Source: JBBDIO01 sp040880365
GTDB lineage: Bacteria > Chloroflexota > Anaerolineae > Caldilineales > Caldilineaceae
Direction of reading: 5' to 3'
Assembly (NCBI GenBank): GCA_040880365.1
Contig: JBBDIO010000106.1
Coordinates: forward strand, 1 to 36,655
DNA: 36,655 nt
In this document: positions 16,418 to 23,496 of the stretch, piece after piece
How the letters are laid out: the number at the start of each line of letters is the position of its first letter
Position numbering within the stretch: the stretch's first letter is position 1
Translations under genes and position numbers: made by a program
The notes under the pieces: generated by a model
Database searches by the model: none
What the model saw: only the letters and a program-made list of their open reading frames with translations
What the model was told of the DNA's origin: nothing

Positions 16418-17203
16418 TCAGCCCAGTCGCACGCCATAATCCCGGCTGGCGTAGTCATAGAGCTGGGCCGCGGCGGCGGTGGCGTGTTCCGTCTTCAGCC
16501 CCCGGTAGTGGGGTTTGATTTCGCTGAGTTGGATCAGGAAGCGGATGGTGCCAATCTCGACATGCCCGTACAAACTCCACCGCTCCTCACGTTCCAATAG
16601 CGTAAATTCGCCCAGGAATTGGGTGGAATGGCGATGCAGATGCGCGGCTGCGGCTTCTAAATCATCTACTACAAAGCCCAGGTGATGAATGCGGCTGGGT
16701 TGCGGCGGCGCCAGCGGGGCATCGGGATTGAAGTCGAAGAGGAACAGGGCGGTATTGCCCGTGGTCACAACGGTCAGATGCTCGTCGTCGCGCACAATGT
16801 GCATGTTCAGACCATGTGCAAAGAAGTCGCGGGCCGCGGCGCGATCTTCCAGCGCCAGGGCGAGGTGGTCAAACCCGAAATTGATAAATGGGCGCGTCTC
16901 TTCCAGGTTCAGGCGAGTTGCAGTGACCTCGAAGTCGGCATTGCCGTAGTGCTCGATGATTTCGTATAAAAACATGTCGGGATAGATGAGTGTGCCATCC
17001 TTGTGTACCGACAGTTTGTGATTGTGTTGCACATGATCGGGCAATAGGCGATGCAGGGCAAGATGCACCACGTCGGCAACGGGAATTGGCCCCGTATAAG
17101 TTTCGCCGCCGTTCACACGTAGCTGCACGATTGTGCTCGCGCTGGGATTTTCGCTGGCAGATAGATTGTCCGCGGAATGGCTGACTGATGATGGGCTGGA
17201 CAT
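16418..17203 (-). CDS. VOC-family protein with an uncharacterised N-terminal domain
   Basis: 261 residues. Residues about 109-230 form a glyoxalase/bleomycin-resistance (VOC) module of two beta-alpha-beta-beta-beta units: GFDHLALALEDRAAARDFF, ALFLFDFN, then IHHLGFVVDDLEAAAAHL and FLIQLSE. Metal-position candidates His113 and His174 are present, but the usual final Glu strand reads FLIQLSE, so the metal site may be incomplete. Residues 24-105 form a separate compact region (TIVQLRVNGGETYTGPI through FEVTATRLNLEE) that I do not recognise. The start follows AAGGAGTGCCCC, an ideal ribosome site. It lies inside the carotenoid operon between crtYcd and cruF. A role in carotenoid modification, cleavage or sequestration is plausible but unproven. 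Confidence 0.8.
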   Translation of the reverse strand: MSSPSSVSHSADNLSASENPSASTIVQLRVNGGETYTGPIPVADVVHLALHRLLPDHVQHNHKLSVHKDGTLIYPDMFLYEIIEHYGNADFEVTATRLNLEETRPFINFGFDHLALALEDRAAARDFFAHGLNMHIVRDDEHLTVVTTGNTALFLFDFNPDAPLAPPQPSRIHHLGFVVDDLEAAAAHLHRHSTQFLGEFTLLEREERWSLYGHVEIGTIRFLIQLSEIKPHYRGLKTEHATAAAAQLYDYASRDYGVRLG

Positions 17204-17227
17204 GGGGCACTCCTTCATGCTGTATCC

Positions 17228-18082
17228 TTATGCCTTATGAAGAGTCGGATCGGTTTGACTCTGGGCATGGGCGGGTTTAGAAGATAGGCGCGCCATCCAG
17301 TCTATCACAGATTGGGGCGCACGGGTCTGGCTTTCCTGGGCCAGAACCAGGGTTGTCCCAAATACTATCAGCGTATTGGTTAGGAGGAAGAAGACAATTT
17401 CTTCCAGCGGCAATATGCCCACGGTGATACCGGTCGATTGTGCCGGATCGATTGTCCATGTGCCGGAGCCAATTGCGAGGGCGTCGGCACCACACAGATA
17501 GAACGTCGCCGGTAGGAGCGTGAAGAATACCAGCCGCCGATAGCGCCAGATGATATCGGCACCGAAGGCCAATTGCAGGATGATCGGCGGGAAGGCCCAG
17601 ACGATTTCCAGGCCCAGATAGGTGCCGGGTGCCCAGCCCGAAGCCAGCAGCACGATGGATCCAATCCAAATCGCCCCGGCCATCGCCGCGCCCCCGATGC
17701 GGAGGCTTCGCGCCTGTCCTGGTGACGAAGGCGTATCCGAAGCTGATGGCGCGAGGCGACGCGCCAGATAGATGTAGAACATGCCTGTCAATATGGTTTG
17801 GATCACGAAAAATGTGTACTCTTCCAGGGGAACCCAGCCGAATACGATCCCGGTTACTAATGCCGGGTCATACCACCAGACGCGGGTTGCGACCAGGTAG
17901 TTGTCCCAGGGGGTGGTATAGATGAGCGCAACCAAAACATGGGCACCAATCACAAATGCCGGTTGCCAGGTCGCCAGGCTTGGCGGCAAGTGTTTGCCAC
18001 GGCGCGCGTCGCGCCAGTGGAGAACTGCCAAAATTGCCAGGGGGATGCCGATGAAGAGTGCGAGAAATCCGAAATAGGTCAT
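17228..18082 (-). CDS. crtYcd: Fused heterodimer-type lycopene cyclase CrtYcd
   Basis: 284 residues, an integral membrane lycopene cyclase made of two repeated CrtYc/CrtYd-like halves. The first half has TTPWDNYLVATRVWWYD (about 56-72) and VPLEEYTFF (84-92); the second has ILPLEEIVFFLLTN (223-236). The PxEE acidic pairs are the conserved catalytic residues of this cyclase type, found as separate proteins in actinobacteria and fused in archaea, fungi and Chloroflexus. It closes beta-ionone rings on lycopene. The ATG at 18082 follows GAAGG; a longer reading upstream overlaps the preceding gene and is rejected. It lies 22 bp downstream of crtO. Together with CruF it would give a monocyclic gamma-carotene-type product, one end cyclised and the other hydrated. 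Confidence 0.92.
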   Translation of the reverse strand: MTYFGFLALFIGIPLAILAVLHWRDARRGKHLPPSLATWQPAFVIGAHVLVALIYTTPWDNYLVATRVWWYDPALVTGIVFGWVPLEEYTFFVIQTILTGMFYIYLARRLAPSASDTPSSPGQARSLRIGGAAMAGAIWIGSIVLLASGWAPGTYLGLEIVWAFPPIILQLAFGADIIWRYRRLVFFTLLPATFYLCGADALAIGSGTWTIDPAQSTGITVGILPLEEIVFFLLTNTLIVFGTTLVLAQESQTRAPQSVIDWMARLSSKPAHAQSQTDPTLHKA

Positions 18083-18104
18083 AGATGCCTTCGTTGCGAG
18101 AAAG

Positions 18105-19679
18105 TTAAATGCGGCGTGCCGATAGATCTGCCAACAGAACGCGCGCGGCGTTGCGACCGGCTGCGCCCATGATGCCACCGCCGGGGTGCGTGCTGGCGCC
18201 GGTCAGGTATAGCCCGTCGACCGGGCCACGGTAGTTGCTGAGCGTGAGGGCCGGGCGCATCATAAACATCTGATCGATGGACATTTCCAGATGCATCACG
18301 TTGCCGCGCAGCAAACCGAGTTCGCGCTCCAGATAGAGGGGATGTTGCACAAGTCGCCCCTGAATCGCCTGGGGCACATTGGGCGCATATTCGGCGAGCT
18401 TGGCAATCATACGGTCGGCCACTTCGTCCCCTACTTCATCCCAGCTCCGTCCCGAAGCCAGTGCATAGGGATAATATTGGCCCCAGAGAAAAAGCGTGTA
18501 GCCGTCGGGCGGCGCTAAGGTAGGATCGGGTACGGAGAACGTCATGGCAATGAGTGCCGGATCTGCCGACGGTCGGCCGCCCAGATAGTCGCCGTAGGCG
18601 CGTTCCAGGTAATCCAGATCGGGACACATAAACTGCATGGCCGTGTGGTGGGGGCCGGGAGTGGTGGCCGAGGGCATGGGCGACGCAGTATAGTTTGGTA
18701 ATTCGCGCATTGCCAGCCGCACCATCATGCCGAAGCCGTTGCCAATGCGCGACTGGCGCAGAAGCTGCTGCTTGGCGGGCGCGACTGCGGTTTCATCGAG
18801 CAGCCCAAGTGTGGTGTGGATGTGCGCATTGGACACGACGGCGCGCCCGGTCACCTGGATGCCGCCCGTGGTCTCCACGCCGATGGCTTTGCCCTGTTGG
18901 GTGAGGATGCGCTTGACCGGTGCACCGGCGATGATGTGCCCGCCGTGTGCCTGAATCATGCGCGCCAATGCCTGCGTCAGCATCCCCGAACCGCCTTTGG
19001 GGCGTTTCATGCCGCTTTCGTGGTACATGGGTTGCCACAGCGCAAATGGGGCGGAGAGTGGCTCGCCTGGGGGCGGACCCGACTGGGCCGCCATCCAACC
19101 GATGACGGCCTGGATGCGCGGATCGCGAAATGTCTGGCGCAGAACCTGCCCATAGCCGCGTAAAATGGCAGACAGTTGCTGGGTGCGATTGGGTCCGCCG
19201 GTCTTCCAGACCAGATTGCGGAATAGATTGCCGGCGGTGGGTGGTTCCAGAAAGCTCTGCACCATGCCTTTGGCGAGCGGCTGCCACTGGGTAATAAAGG
19301 CGCGATAGGCTTCGGCATCTTCGGGTGAAATCCTGGCAATGCTTTCGCAGGTTTTATCCAGGTCTTTCCAGATGGTGACGTGGCTGCCATCGGGGAATGG
19401 CGCGAAAAACAGGGGGTCCAGGTCGATATATTCCAGCCCATACTTTTCCAGTCCCAGATCCTGGATGATGGGCGTATGGTGGATCAGGATATGCGCCGAG
19501 CCGCCGAGATCGAACTTGTAGCCGGGGATGATCTCTTCGGTGACTACCGCGCCGCCAACCGTATGCCGCCGTTCGACGAGGATGACCTTATAGCCCGCTT
19601 TGGCGAGATAACCGGCACATACCAATCCGTTATGACCTGCGCCCACCACAACTACATCACAATCTCGCACGCGTTTCAC
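18105..19679 (-). CDS. crtO: CrtO-type carotenoid ketolase/desaturase-like FAD oxidoreductase
   Basis: 524 residues, a large FAD amine-oxidase-like enzyme. The FAD motif VVVGAGHNGLVCAGYL (10-25), the segment EERRHTVGGAVVTEE-like region near residues 35-50, RPKGGSGMLTQALARMIQAHGG (central) and YLTGASTHPGGGIMGAAGRN (C-terminal) match the CrtO beta-carotene ketolase/CRTISO-related branch rather than classical CrtI. I recall the cyanobacterial CrtO sharing the same block order, including the GNVMHLEMSIDQMFMMRP-like stretch. It would introduce a 4-keto group on a beta-ionone ring, or act as a desaturase or isomerase. No intact CrtI is in the window. It heads an operon crtO-crtYcd-VOC-cruF and has its own operator-like promoter (19803-19834). 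Confidence 0.85.
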   Translation of the reverse strand: MKRVRDCDVVVVGAGHNGLVCAGYLAKAGYKVILVERRHTVGGAVVTEEIIPGYKFDLGGSAHILIHHTPIIQDLGLEKYGLEYIDLDPLFFAPFPDGSHVTIWKDLDKTCESIARISPEDAEAYRAFITQWQPLAKGMVQSFLEPPTAGNLFRNLVWKTGGPNRTQQLSAILRGYGQVLRQTFRDPRIQAVIGWMAAQSGPPPGEPLSAPFALWQPMYHESGMKRPKGGSGMLTQALARMIQAHGGHIIAGAPVKRILTQQGKAIGVETTGGIQVTGRAVVSNAHIHTTLGLLDETAVAPAKQQLLRQSRIGNGFGMMVRLAMRELPNYTASPMPSATTPGPHHTAMQFMCPDLDYLERAYGDYLGGRPSADPALIAMTFSVPDPTLAPPDGYTLFLWGQYYPYALASGRSWDEVGDEVADRMIAKLAEYAPNVPQAIQGRLVQHPLYLERELGLLRGNVMHLEMSIDQMFMMRPALTLSNYRGPVDGLYLTGASTHPGGGIMGAAGRNAARVLLADLSARRI

Positions 19680-19802
19680 TGCCTTCTATACCGTTCTGGT
19701 CGGTGTTCTATTCTGCCTTGTGTGTGGTGGCTACTCGGCATGGCGCGTCTACGTCTGGTCTGCCTGCCGGTTAGCATGGCCCACTGTCCACATTCACGCA
19801 TC

Positions 19803-19834
19803 AGTATATCAGGTGCGTACAAAACTTCGACAAA
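19803..19834 (-). promoter_or_regulatory. CarH-type operator and promoter for crtO
   Basis: On the minus strand TTTGTCGAAGT and TTTGTACGCAC stand directly side by side (19824-19834, 19813-19823), an exact 11-bp period, followed by TATACT (19803-19808) as a -10. The repeats cover the place where the -35 would be (weak GTCGAA at 17 bp spacing). The arrangement resembles the folK operator although the copies are more diverged. The leader to the crtO ATG is about 120 bases. Confidence 0.5.
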
Positions 19835-19942
19835 GTCTAGACTGCAATTGTGTGGCGAATTTGATGATGCGTTTGATTTCGGCGTGTGGCGCGCAACGGT
19901 AGGGTGCGTGGGGCAGCGTCATTATCCACTACGATTCTCGTC

Positions 19943-20107
19943 TTATTCGGTGGTGCGGGCCGCCTGATATGCTTCCAGCGTGCGTTGGCGTGCGACGCTG
20001 TGATCGACAACTGGCTCTCCCCATAGCTCGCGGATGTTCCACGGTGTCAGGTTGGCAAATGTACGTTCATGGCGATGTGCACGCGCCACGTAACAATCTT
20101 TCCTAAG
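19943..20107 (-). pseudogene. C-terminal remnant of a DNA photolyase/cryptochrome
   Basis: Downstream of the SRPBCC gene and in another frame, 53 codons read KDCYVARAHRHERTF, then TPWNIRELWGEPVVDHSVAR, then QRTLEAYQAARTTE before TAA (19943-19945). A PW segment followed by a P-I/V-VDH-x2-AR-x-R-x-L-x-AY tail is the usual C-terminus of class I photolyases, where the last helix begins at PIVDH. No start codon exists: the frame is closed by a TAG overlapping the SRPBCC stop. TIGR01777, SRPBCC and photolyase genes are often neighbours in light-response clusters, so the remnant is where a photolyase would be expected. An internal deletion of about 400 codons would explain it. A short unrelated reading frame is the alternative. 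Confidence 0.55.
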
Positions 20108-20567
20108 CTACTGTTTCTATGGGTACAGTTGTTTCCAGAAGGCGTCGTGTTCGCCAGCCCCGATAGGCGAACAGAAGTGGCATGTTGGCCCACATACCCA
20201 GGCTAAGCAAGCGTCCCCAGAACCCTGTTCCCGGCTTAGCTTCGATTTCGTCCAGCACTTCCGTGCGATTGTCGTCCAGTGGAATAAAGGTGTGCTTGTG
20301 GAGCCAGGCTCCATAGGGACCGCGAATCTGGCGATCCCAAAAGCCGGTGTTGCCCACATTTTCCATGCGCGCGCGCCAGCGAATGGGGAGCACCAGCATC
20401 CACAGGGTGAATCCCACTTCGGCACCGTCGAAGAGTTGATCGGGAGATTCATGCATCTGGACGACGATAGGCGGCGGTGTAATTGCGGCCATACTCGACG
20501 CGGCATGATGAAATTCTGCAACGCGGGCGAGTGGGGCATTGACAGTGAAACGATGGGCGTATTTCAT
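20103..20567 (-). CDS. SRPBCC-family protein (START-like fold)
   Basis: 154 residues. The pattern KYAHRFTVNAPLARVAEFHH at the start, ITPPPIVVQ, then WRARMENVG and GPYGAWLHKHTFIPLDDNRTEVLDEIEAKPG matches SRPBCC ligand-binding proteins (helix-grip fold) of the subgroup commonly encoded next to TIGR01777 genes. The fold has a hydrophobic cavity; the ligand is unknown. The start ATG (20565-20567) shares one base with the upstream TGA (TGATG), so it is translationally coupled to the TIGR01777 gene. The gene is downstream of the carH-like regulator and upstream of the photolyase remnant, consistent with one light-controlled transcript. Confidence 0.85.
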   Translation of the reverse strand: MKYAHRFTVNAPLARVAEFHHAASSMAAITPPPIVVQMHESPDQLFDGAEVGFTLWMLVLPIRWRARMENVGNTGFWDRQIRGPYGAWLHKHTFIPLDDNRTEVLDEIEAKPGTGFWGRLLSLGMWANMPLLFAYRGWRTRRLLETTVPIETVA

Positions 20568-21478
20568 CACTTTAGCAGGTCCTCGAATGCTGCGGTCGCG
20601 TTGGGAAACGAGAAGGTGAAACCGGCGTCGGTCAGCGCTTTGGGGATCACGCGGTGACTATCCAGCAGCACATCGGCCATTTCGCCCAGGGCCAGACGCA
20701 GGGCAGGTGTGGGCGCGGGAACAAAGGCCGGGCGACTCATGACCGCGCCCAGACGCTGGGCAAACGCATAGTTTTCCAGCGGTTCGGGCGCAACCAGATT
20801 AAACGGACCATGTGCATCATCATTTTCAATGAGAAACTGGATGGCCCGCGCCTGATCTTCAATATGAATCCAGGGCCACCATTGGCGCCCACTGCCCATA
20901 GGCCCACCGGCGAAGAGTTTGAAAGGCAGCAATACTTTAGGGAATGCCCCGCCTTCGGTGGAAAGTACAATGCCCGTACGGATGATCGCCCGACGCACGC
21001 CCAAGGCTTCTACACCCACGCTAGAACGTTCCCAGTCTACGCAGATTGTCGGCAAGAAGCCCGTGCCCGGACCGTGATCCTCGGTAAGAATCGTGTCGCC
21101 TTGTGAACCGTAGTAGTCAATGCCCGATGCCTGGACAACGACTTTGGGTTTTGTAGATGCCGCTTTCACAGCTTCGGTAACGGCCTTACCGGCATCCAGG
21201 CGACTTTGACGGATGCGTTGTTTGCGTTCGCGCGTCCAGCGTCCGTCGGCAATGCCTTCGCCGGCCAGATTAACGATGGCGTCGGCTGTGGCCGCGGCCT
21301 CTACCCAGCCGTCTGCGCTTTTCGCATCCCACTCGACCAGCGTGACGCCTTCCGGCGTGGATTCGGCCGCGCGCGCCGCATTACGAGTAAGGATCGAGAC
21401 CTCATGATTACTTTTTTGTAGATTCGCGGTGAGTGCACTGCCGATTAGGCCGCTGCCACCTGTGATGAGTACGTGCAT
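20567..21478 (-). CDS. TIGR01777-family epimerase (SDR39U1-like)
   Basis: 303 residues, full length for this family. HVLITGGSGLIGSAL gives the nucleotide-binding turn; AIVNLAGEGIADGRWT, the RKQRIRQSRLDAG segment, ASGIDYYGSQGD, the RTGIVLSTEGGAFPK stretch and GSGRQWWPWIHIEDQARA are family signatures. Human SDR39U1 and bacterial YfcH/SulA-annotated proteins belong here; the substrate is unknown. The chosen ATG at 21476-21478 follows AAGGAA; longer readings run into the regulator gene. It lies 31 bp after the carH-like gene and overlaps the SRPBCC start. This trio, with a photolyase, recurs in light-response gene clusters of many bacteria (recalled knowledge). Confidence 0.92.
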   Translation of the reverse strand: MHVLITGGSGLIGSALTANLQKSNHEVSILTRNAARAAESTPEGVTLVEWDAKSADGWVEAAATADAIVNLAGEGIADGRWTRERKQRIRQSRLDAGKAVTEAVKAASTKPKVVVQASGIDYYGSQGDTILTEDHGPGTGFLPTICVDWERSSVGVEALGVRRAIIRTGIVLSTEGGAFPKVLLPFKLFAGGPMGSGRQWWPWIHIEDQARAIQFLIENDDAHGPFNLVAPEPLENYAFAQRLGAVMSRPAFVPAPTPALRLALGEMADVLLDSHRVIPKALTDAGFTFSFPNATAAFEDLLK

Positions 21479-21509
21479 AATGTCATGTTCCTTTGTCATT
21501 GCGAGCCGC

Positions 21510-23231
21510 TTATACTGATGAGCCGGCAGTCTTTCCGTCGTGCAGCGAGCGCCCTGGTCCACGATTGCTGCTATCGGCACTATTCTGCGCACCGTCTGCG
21601 CGGTACAATCTGCCATCTGCGACTGTTGTATTCTGGGAATGTGCTGGCAAGCCGCGTGCGATCGCGTGATTATCCGGCTGGCGAGGCCCAGGCATCTGGT
21701 GCATGGCATTGGGATCAATTGTACCATGCTCCGGATCGGCTGTGTTGTCGGCGTTGGCCGTTCCCAGATTGCCTGTACGTGTACCGTCCGCAGACAATGG
21801 GGCGGGCACGTCTGCGTCTTTGCTATTCGTGGCAGAGCCAACTGTGCCCGATTCGGGCCTGCCTGGGTGGTTGCCATCCGGCGGCGCGATATGCGTGAGC
21901 CATTCCAGAAGGGGTGTGCCTGCGCGGTCCAGATGGCGATGGGCGGCGGCGCTATAGGCTTGCAAGTATTCCGTGATCACAAAGCGCGGCATTTGATAAT
22001 GATTGTGCAGCAACTCCTGCAGCCACTTCATATCAGAACCCAGGTAGTTCATATTGCCCAAAGCCAGTGCCGCCTGAATACTGCGTCCAAAGTTGGCATT
22101 GCCTACGGTCAGATGGTGTTGGGGCAGATTACCATGTTCCAGATGCATCCAGACATCCGCCTCGATTTGGGCACGCTTTTCCTGAAAATGGGCATGGGCC
22201 TCTGCACAGTGTTGTGGCACACTTTCGTCGGCAGGCTTGGGACGCGGCGCAGCCATGATCTGCTCGACTGCGTGAATCGCCTCGGGCAGTTCATAGCCCA
22301 GAAAGTAGCCTGGAATAATCCGCTGAAGTTGGGAAAAACGGTTAAAGATTAGGCCGCCAAAACCCAGTGGGATTTGCTTTTTGTGCAGAACAGCCGCCAT
22401 TTCGGTCAGGCCGACCACCGTGTGCAATTGTTGCGCAGAGAGGACCACGAGATCGGGGCGCGTCGTCGTGATGGTTACTTCCAGGCTCTCAACCGGCACA
22501 TCTGCACCCAGATAGATGACGTTCCAGCCTTTGCGACGCAGCAATAACGACAACATAAGCGGTACAAAGATATGCGATTCTTCCGGTGGGCAACCGACCA
22601 GAATTCTGCCCACGCGGGTGGGTGGCGGGGTGGAAGCGAGCAGCGAATCCAGGCGGCGGGTGGCAAGCGCCGAGGCAAAGTGTTCCTGTTGGACCGTTAC
22701 CCGACCCTGGAACCATCCTTCGCCAATGATTGCCAATCCTTTCTGCAACAAGTCAATGCAGACGGATTCAGGGCTAAATAGCCCGAAGGCCGTTGCGAGA
22801 ACCATATCGGCTGCCTGCTCGTCGAAGGCGAGCGTTGCAGCTATCCACTGGTCGCGCAGCGCCTGAATTCGTTCCGCCGGTTCGGGGTGCGTCGTCGATG
22901 ATCCGGTTTCGGGTGCGCGGCGAACTGGCTCACGAACAAGGCCCGCCACAGGGGCTGTTCCCTGTACTTGCAGAGGATCGCCAATTTCCTTCTCCAATCG
23001 CTGCCACAGGGCGACGGCGCGGCTAATGCTCAATCCCTCGTCCTGACGCTGGAGTAACCATTTGAGAATCTCGATGTCGCGCTGAGTATAGAGGCGGTGT
23101 CCACTTTCCGTACGGGTGGGCGCGGGAATTCCATAGCGGCGTTCCCATGCGCGCAACGTGTCGGGCTTGATGCCGGTTTCTTGAACTACGGCCTTTAAGT
23201 TGAAGATTGGCATCCGATTCGTATGACTCAT
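21510..23231 (-). CDS. carH: CarH-like MerR/B12-binding photoreceptor repressor with long C-terminal extension
   Basis: 573 residues, about twice the usual 280-330. Residues 8-78 form the MerR helix-turn-helix (IFNLKAVVQETGIKPDTLRAWERRYG, then SGHRLYTQRDIEIL). Residues about 120-330 form the helical cap and cobalamin-binding domains: W173-x9-E183-H184 is the W-x9-EH motif that shields adenosylcobalamin in CarH, and PPEESH with His220 is the lower-ligand loop. The residue after Trp173 is Phe174, where Thermus CarH has His132, the ligand of the light-exposed state. Residues about 338-448 form an unrecognised helical region (HFQEKRAQIEADVWMHLEHG, MKWLQELLHNHY) and the last ~125 are Gly/Asn/Asp/Pro-rich, likely disordered. 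It starts at ATG after AGGAG. A dark repressor of the neighbouring crt and fol promoters is the likely role. Confidence 0.9.
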   Translation of the reverse strand: MSHTNRMPIFNLKAVVQETGIKPDTLRAWERRYGIPAPTRTESGHRLYTQRDIEILKWLLQRQDEGLSISRAVALWQRLEKEIGDPLQVQGTAPVAGLVREPVRRAPETGSSTTHPEPAERIQALRDQWIAATLAFDEQAADMVLATAFGLFSPESVCIDLLQKGLAIIGEGWFQGRVTVQQEHFASALATRRLDSLLASTPPPTRVGRILVGCPPEESHIFVPLMLSLLLRRKGWNVIYLGADVPVESLEVTITTTRPDLVVLSAQQLHTVVGLTEMAAVLHKKQIPLGFGGLIFNRFSQLQRIIPGYFLGYELPEAIHAVEQIMAAPRPKPADESVPQHCAEAHAHFQEKRAQIEADVWMHLEHGNLPQHHLTVGNANFGRSIQAALALGNMNYLGSDMKWLQELLHNHYQMPRFVITEYLQAYSAAAHRHLDRAGTPLLEWLTHIAPPDGNHPGRPESGTVGSATNSKDADVPAPLSADGTRTGNLGTANADNTADPEHGTIDPNAMHQMPGPRQPDNHAIARGLPAHSQNTTVADGRLYRADGAQNSADSSNRGPGRSLHDGKTAGSSV

Positions 23232-23282
23232 AATGCTCCTGTGATGAACGGAACGTTGAATTGCCTGGGAACATTATAAGGC

Positions 23283-23324
23283 AATATAGCATGGCGCTCT
23301 GTGAGTGTCAACACTTTGCACAAT
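23283..23324 (-). promoter_or_regulatory. carH promoter with CarH-type motif
   Basis: TTGACA (23306-23311) and TATATT (23283-23288), both read on the minus strand with exactly 17 bp between, form the best sigma70-like promoter in the window. ATTGTGCAAA (23315-23324, minus strand) lies immediately upstream and is identical to ten bases of the folK operator. Autoregulation by the carH product is the natural inference. Confidence 0.65.
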
Positions 23325-23341
23325 CTTTCTCTGGCGAAATG

Positions 23342-23404
23342 TTGTGCAAAACTTGGCAAATGTATGAAACCTACCTTGACAATCATTGCAGCCGATGATA
23401 GCTT
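23342..23404 (+). promoter_or_regulatory. crtB promoter with CarH-type motif
   Basis: TTGTGCAAA (23342-23350) is a perfect 9-bp inverse of the copy at the carH promoter (23315-23323). A second TTG-x-CAAA-like unit begins 11 bp later at 23353. TTGACA (23376-23381) and TAGCTT (23399-23404) are 17 bp apart and form the rightward promoter. The two divergent promoters thus carry facing copies of the same motif. Confidence 0.55.
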
Positions 23405-23496
23405 ACAGTTCGTTCCGCTAGTTGTCGATATGGAGAACTAGTAGAACAACGTTCGAGTGAGCCAACTCCGCACCTACCCATGGAGAATCTGTCCGG

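Noticed and set aside
20567..21877. A 436-residue version of the TIGR01777 protein with a long N-terminus
   Set aside because: The extra residues are antisense-like, not conserved, and overlap the end of the regulator gene; the ATG at 21478 after AAGGAA begins the conserved MHVLITGG.
21540..22352. A 270-codon plus-strand frame opposite the carH-like gene
   Set aside because: The minus strand encodes MerR and B12-binding domains across it; the plus frame has no recognisable feature.
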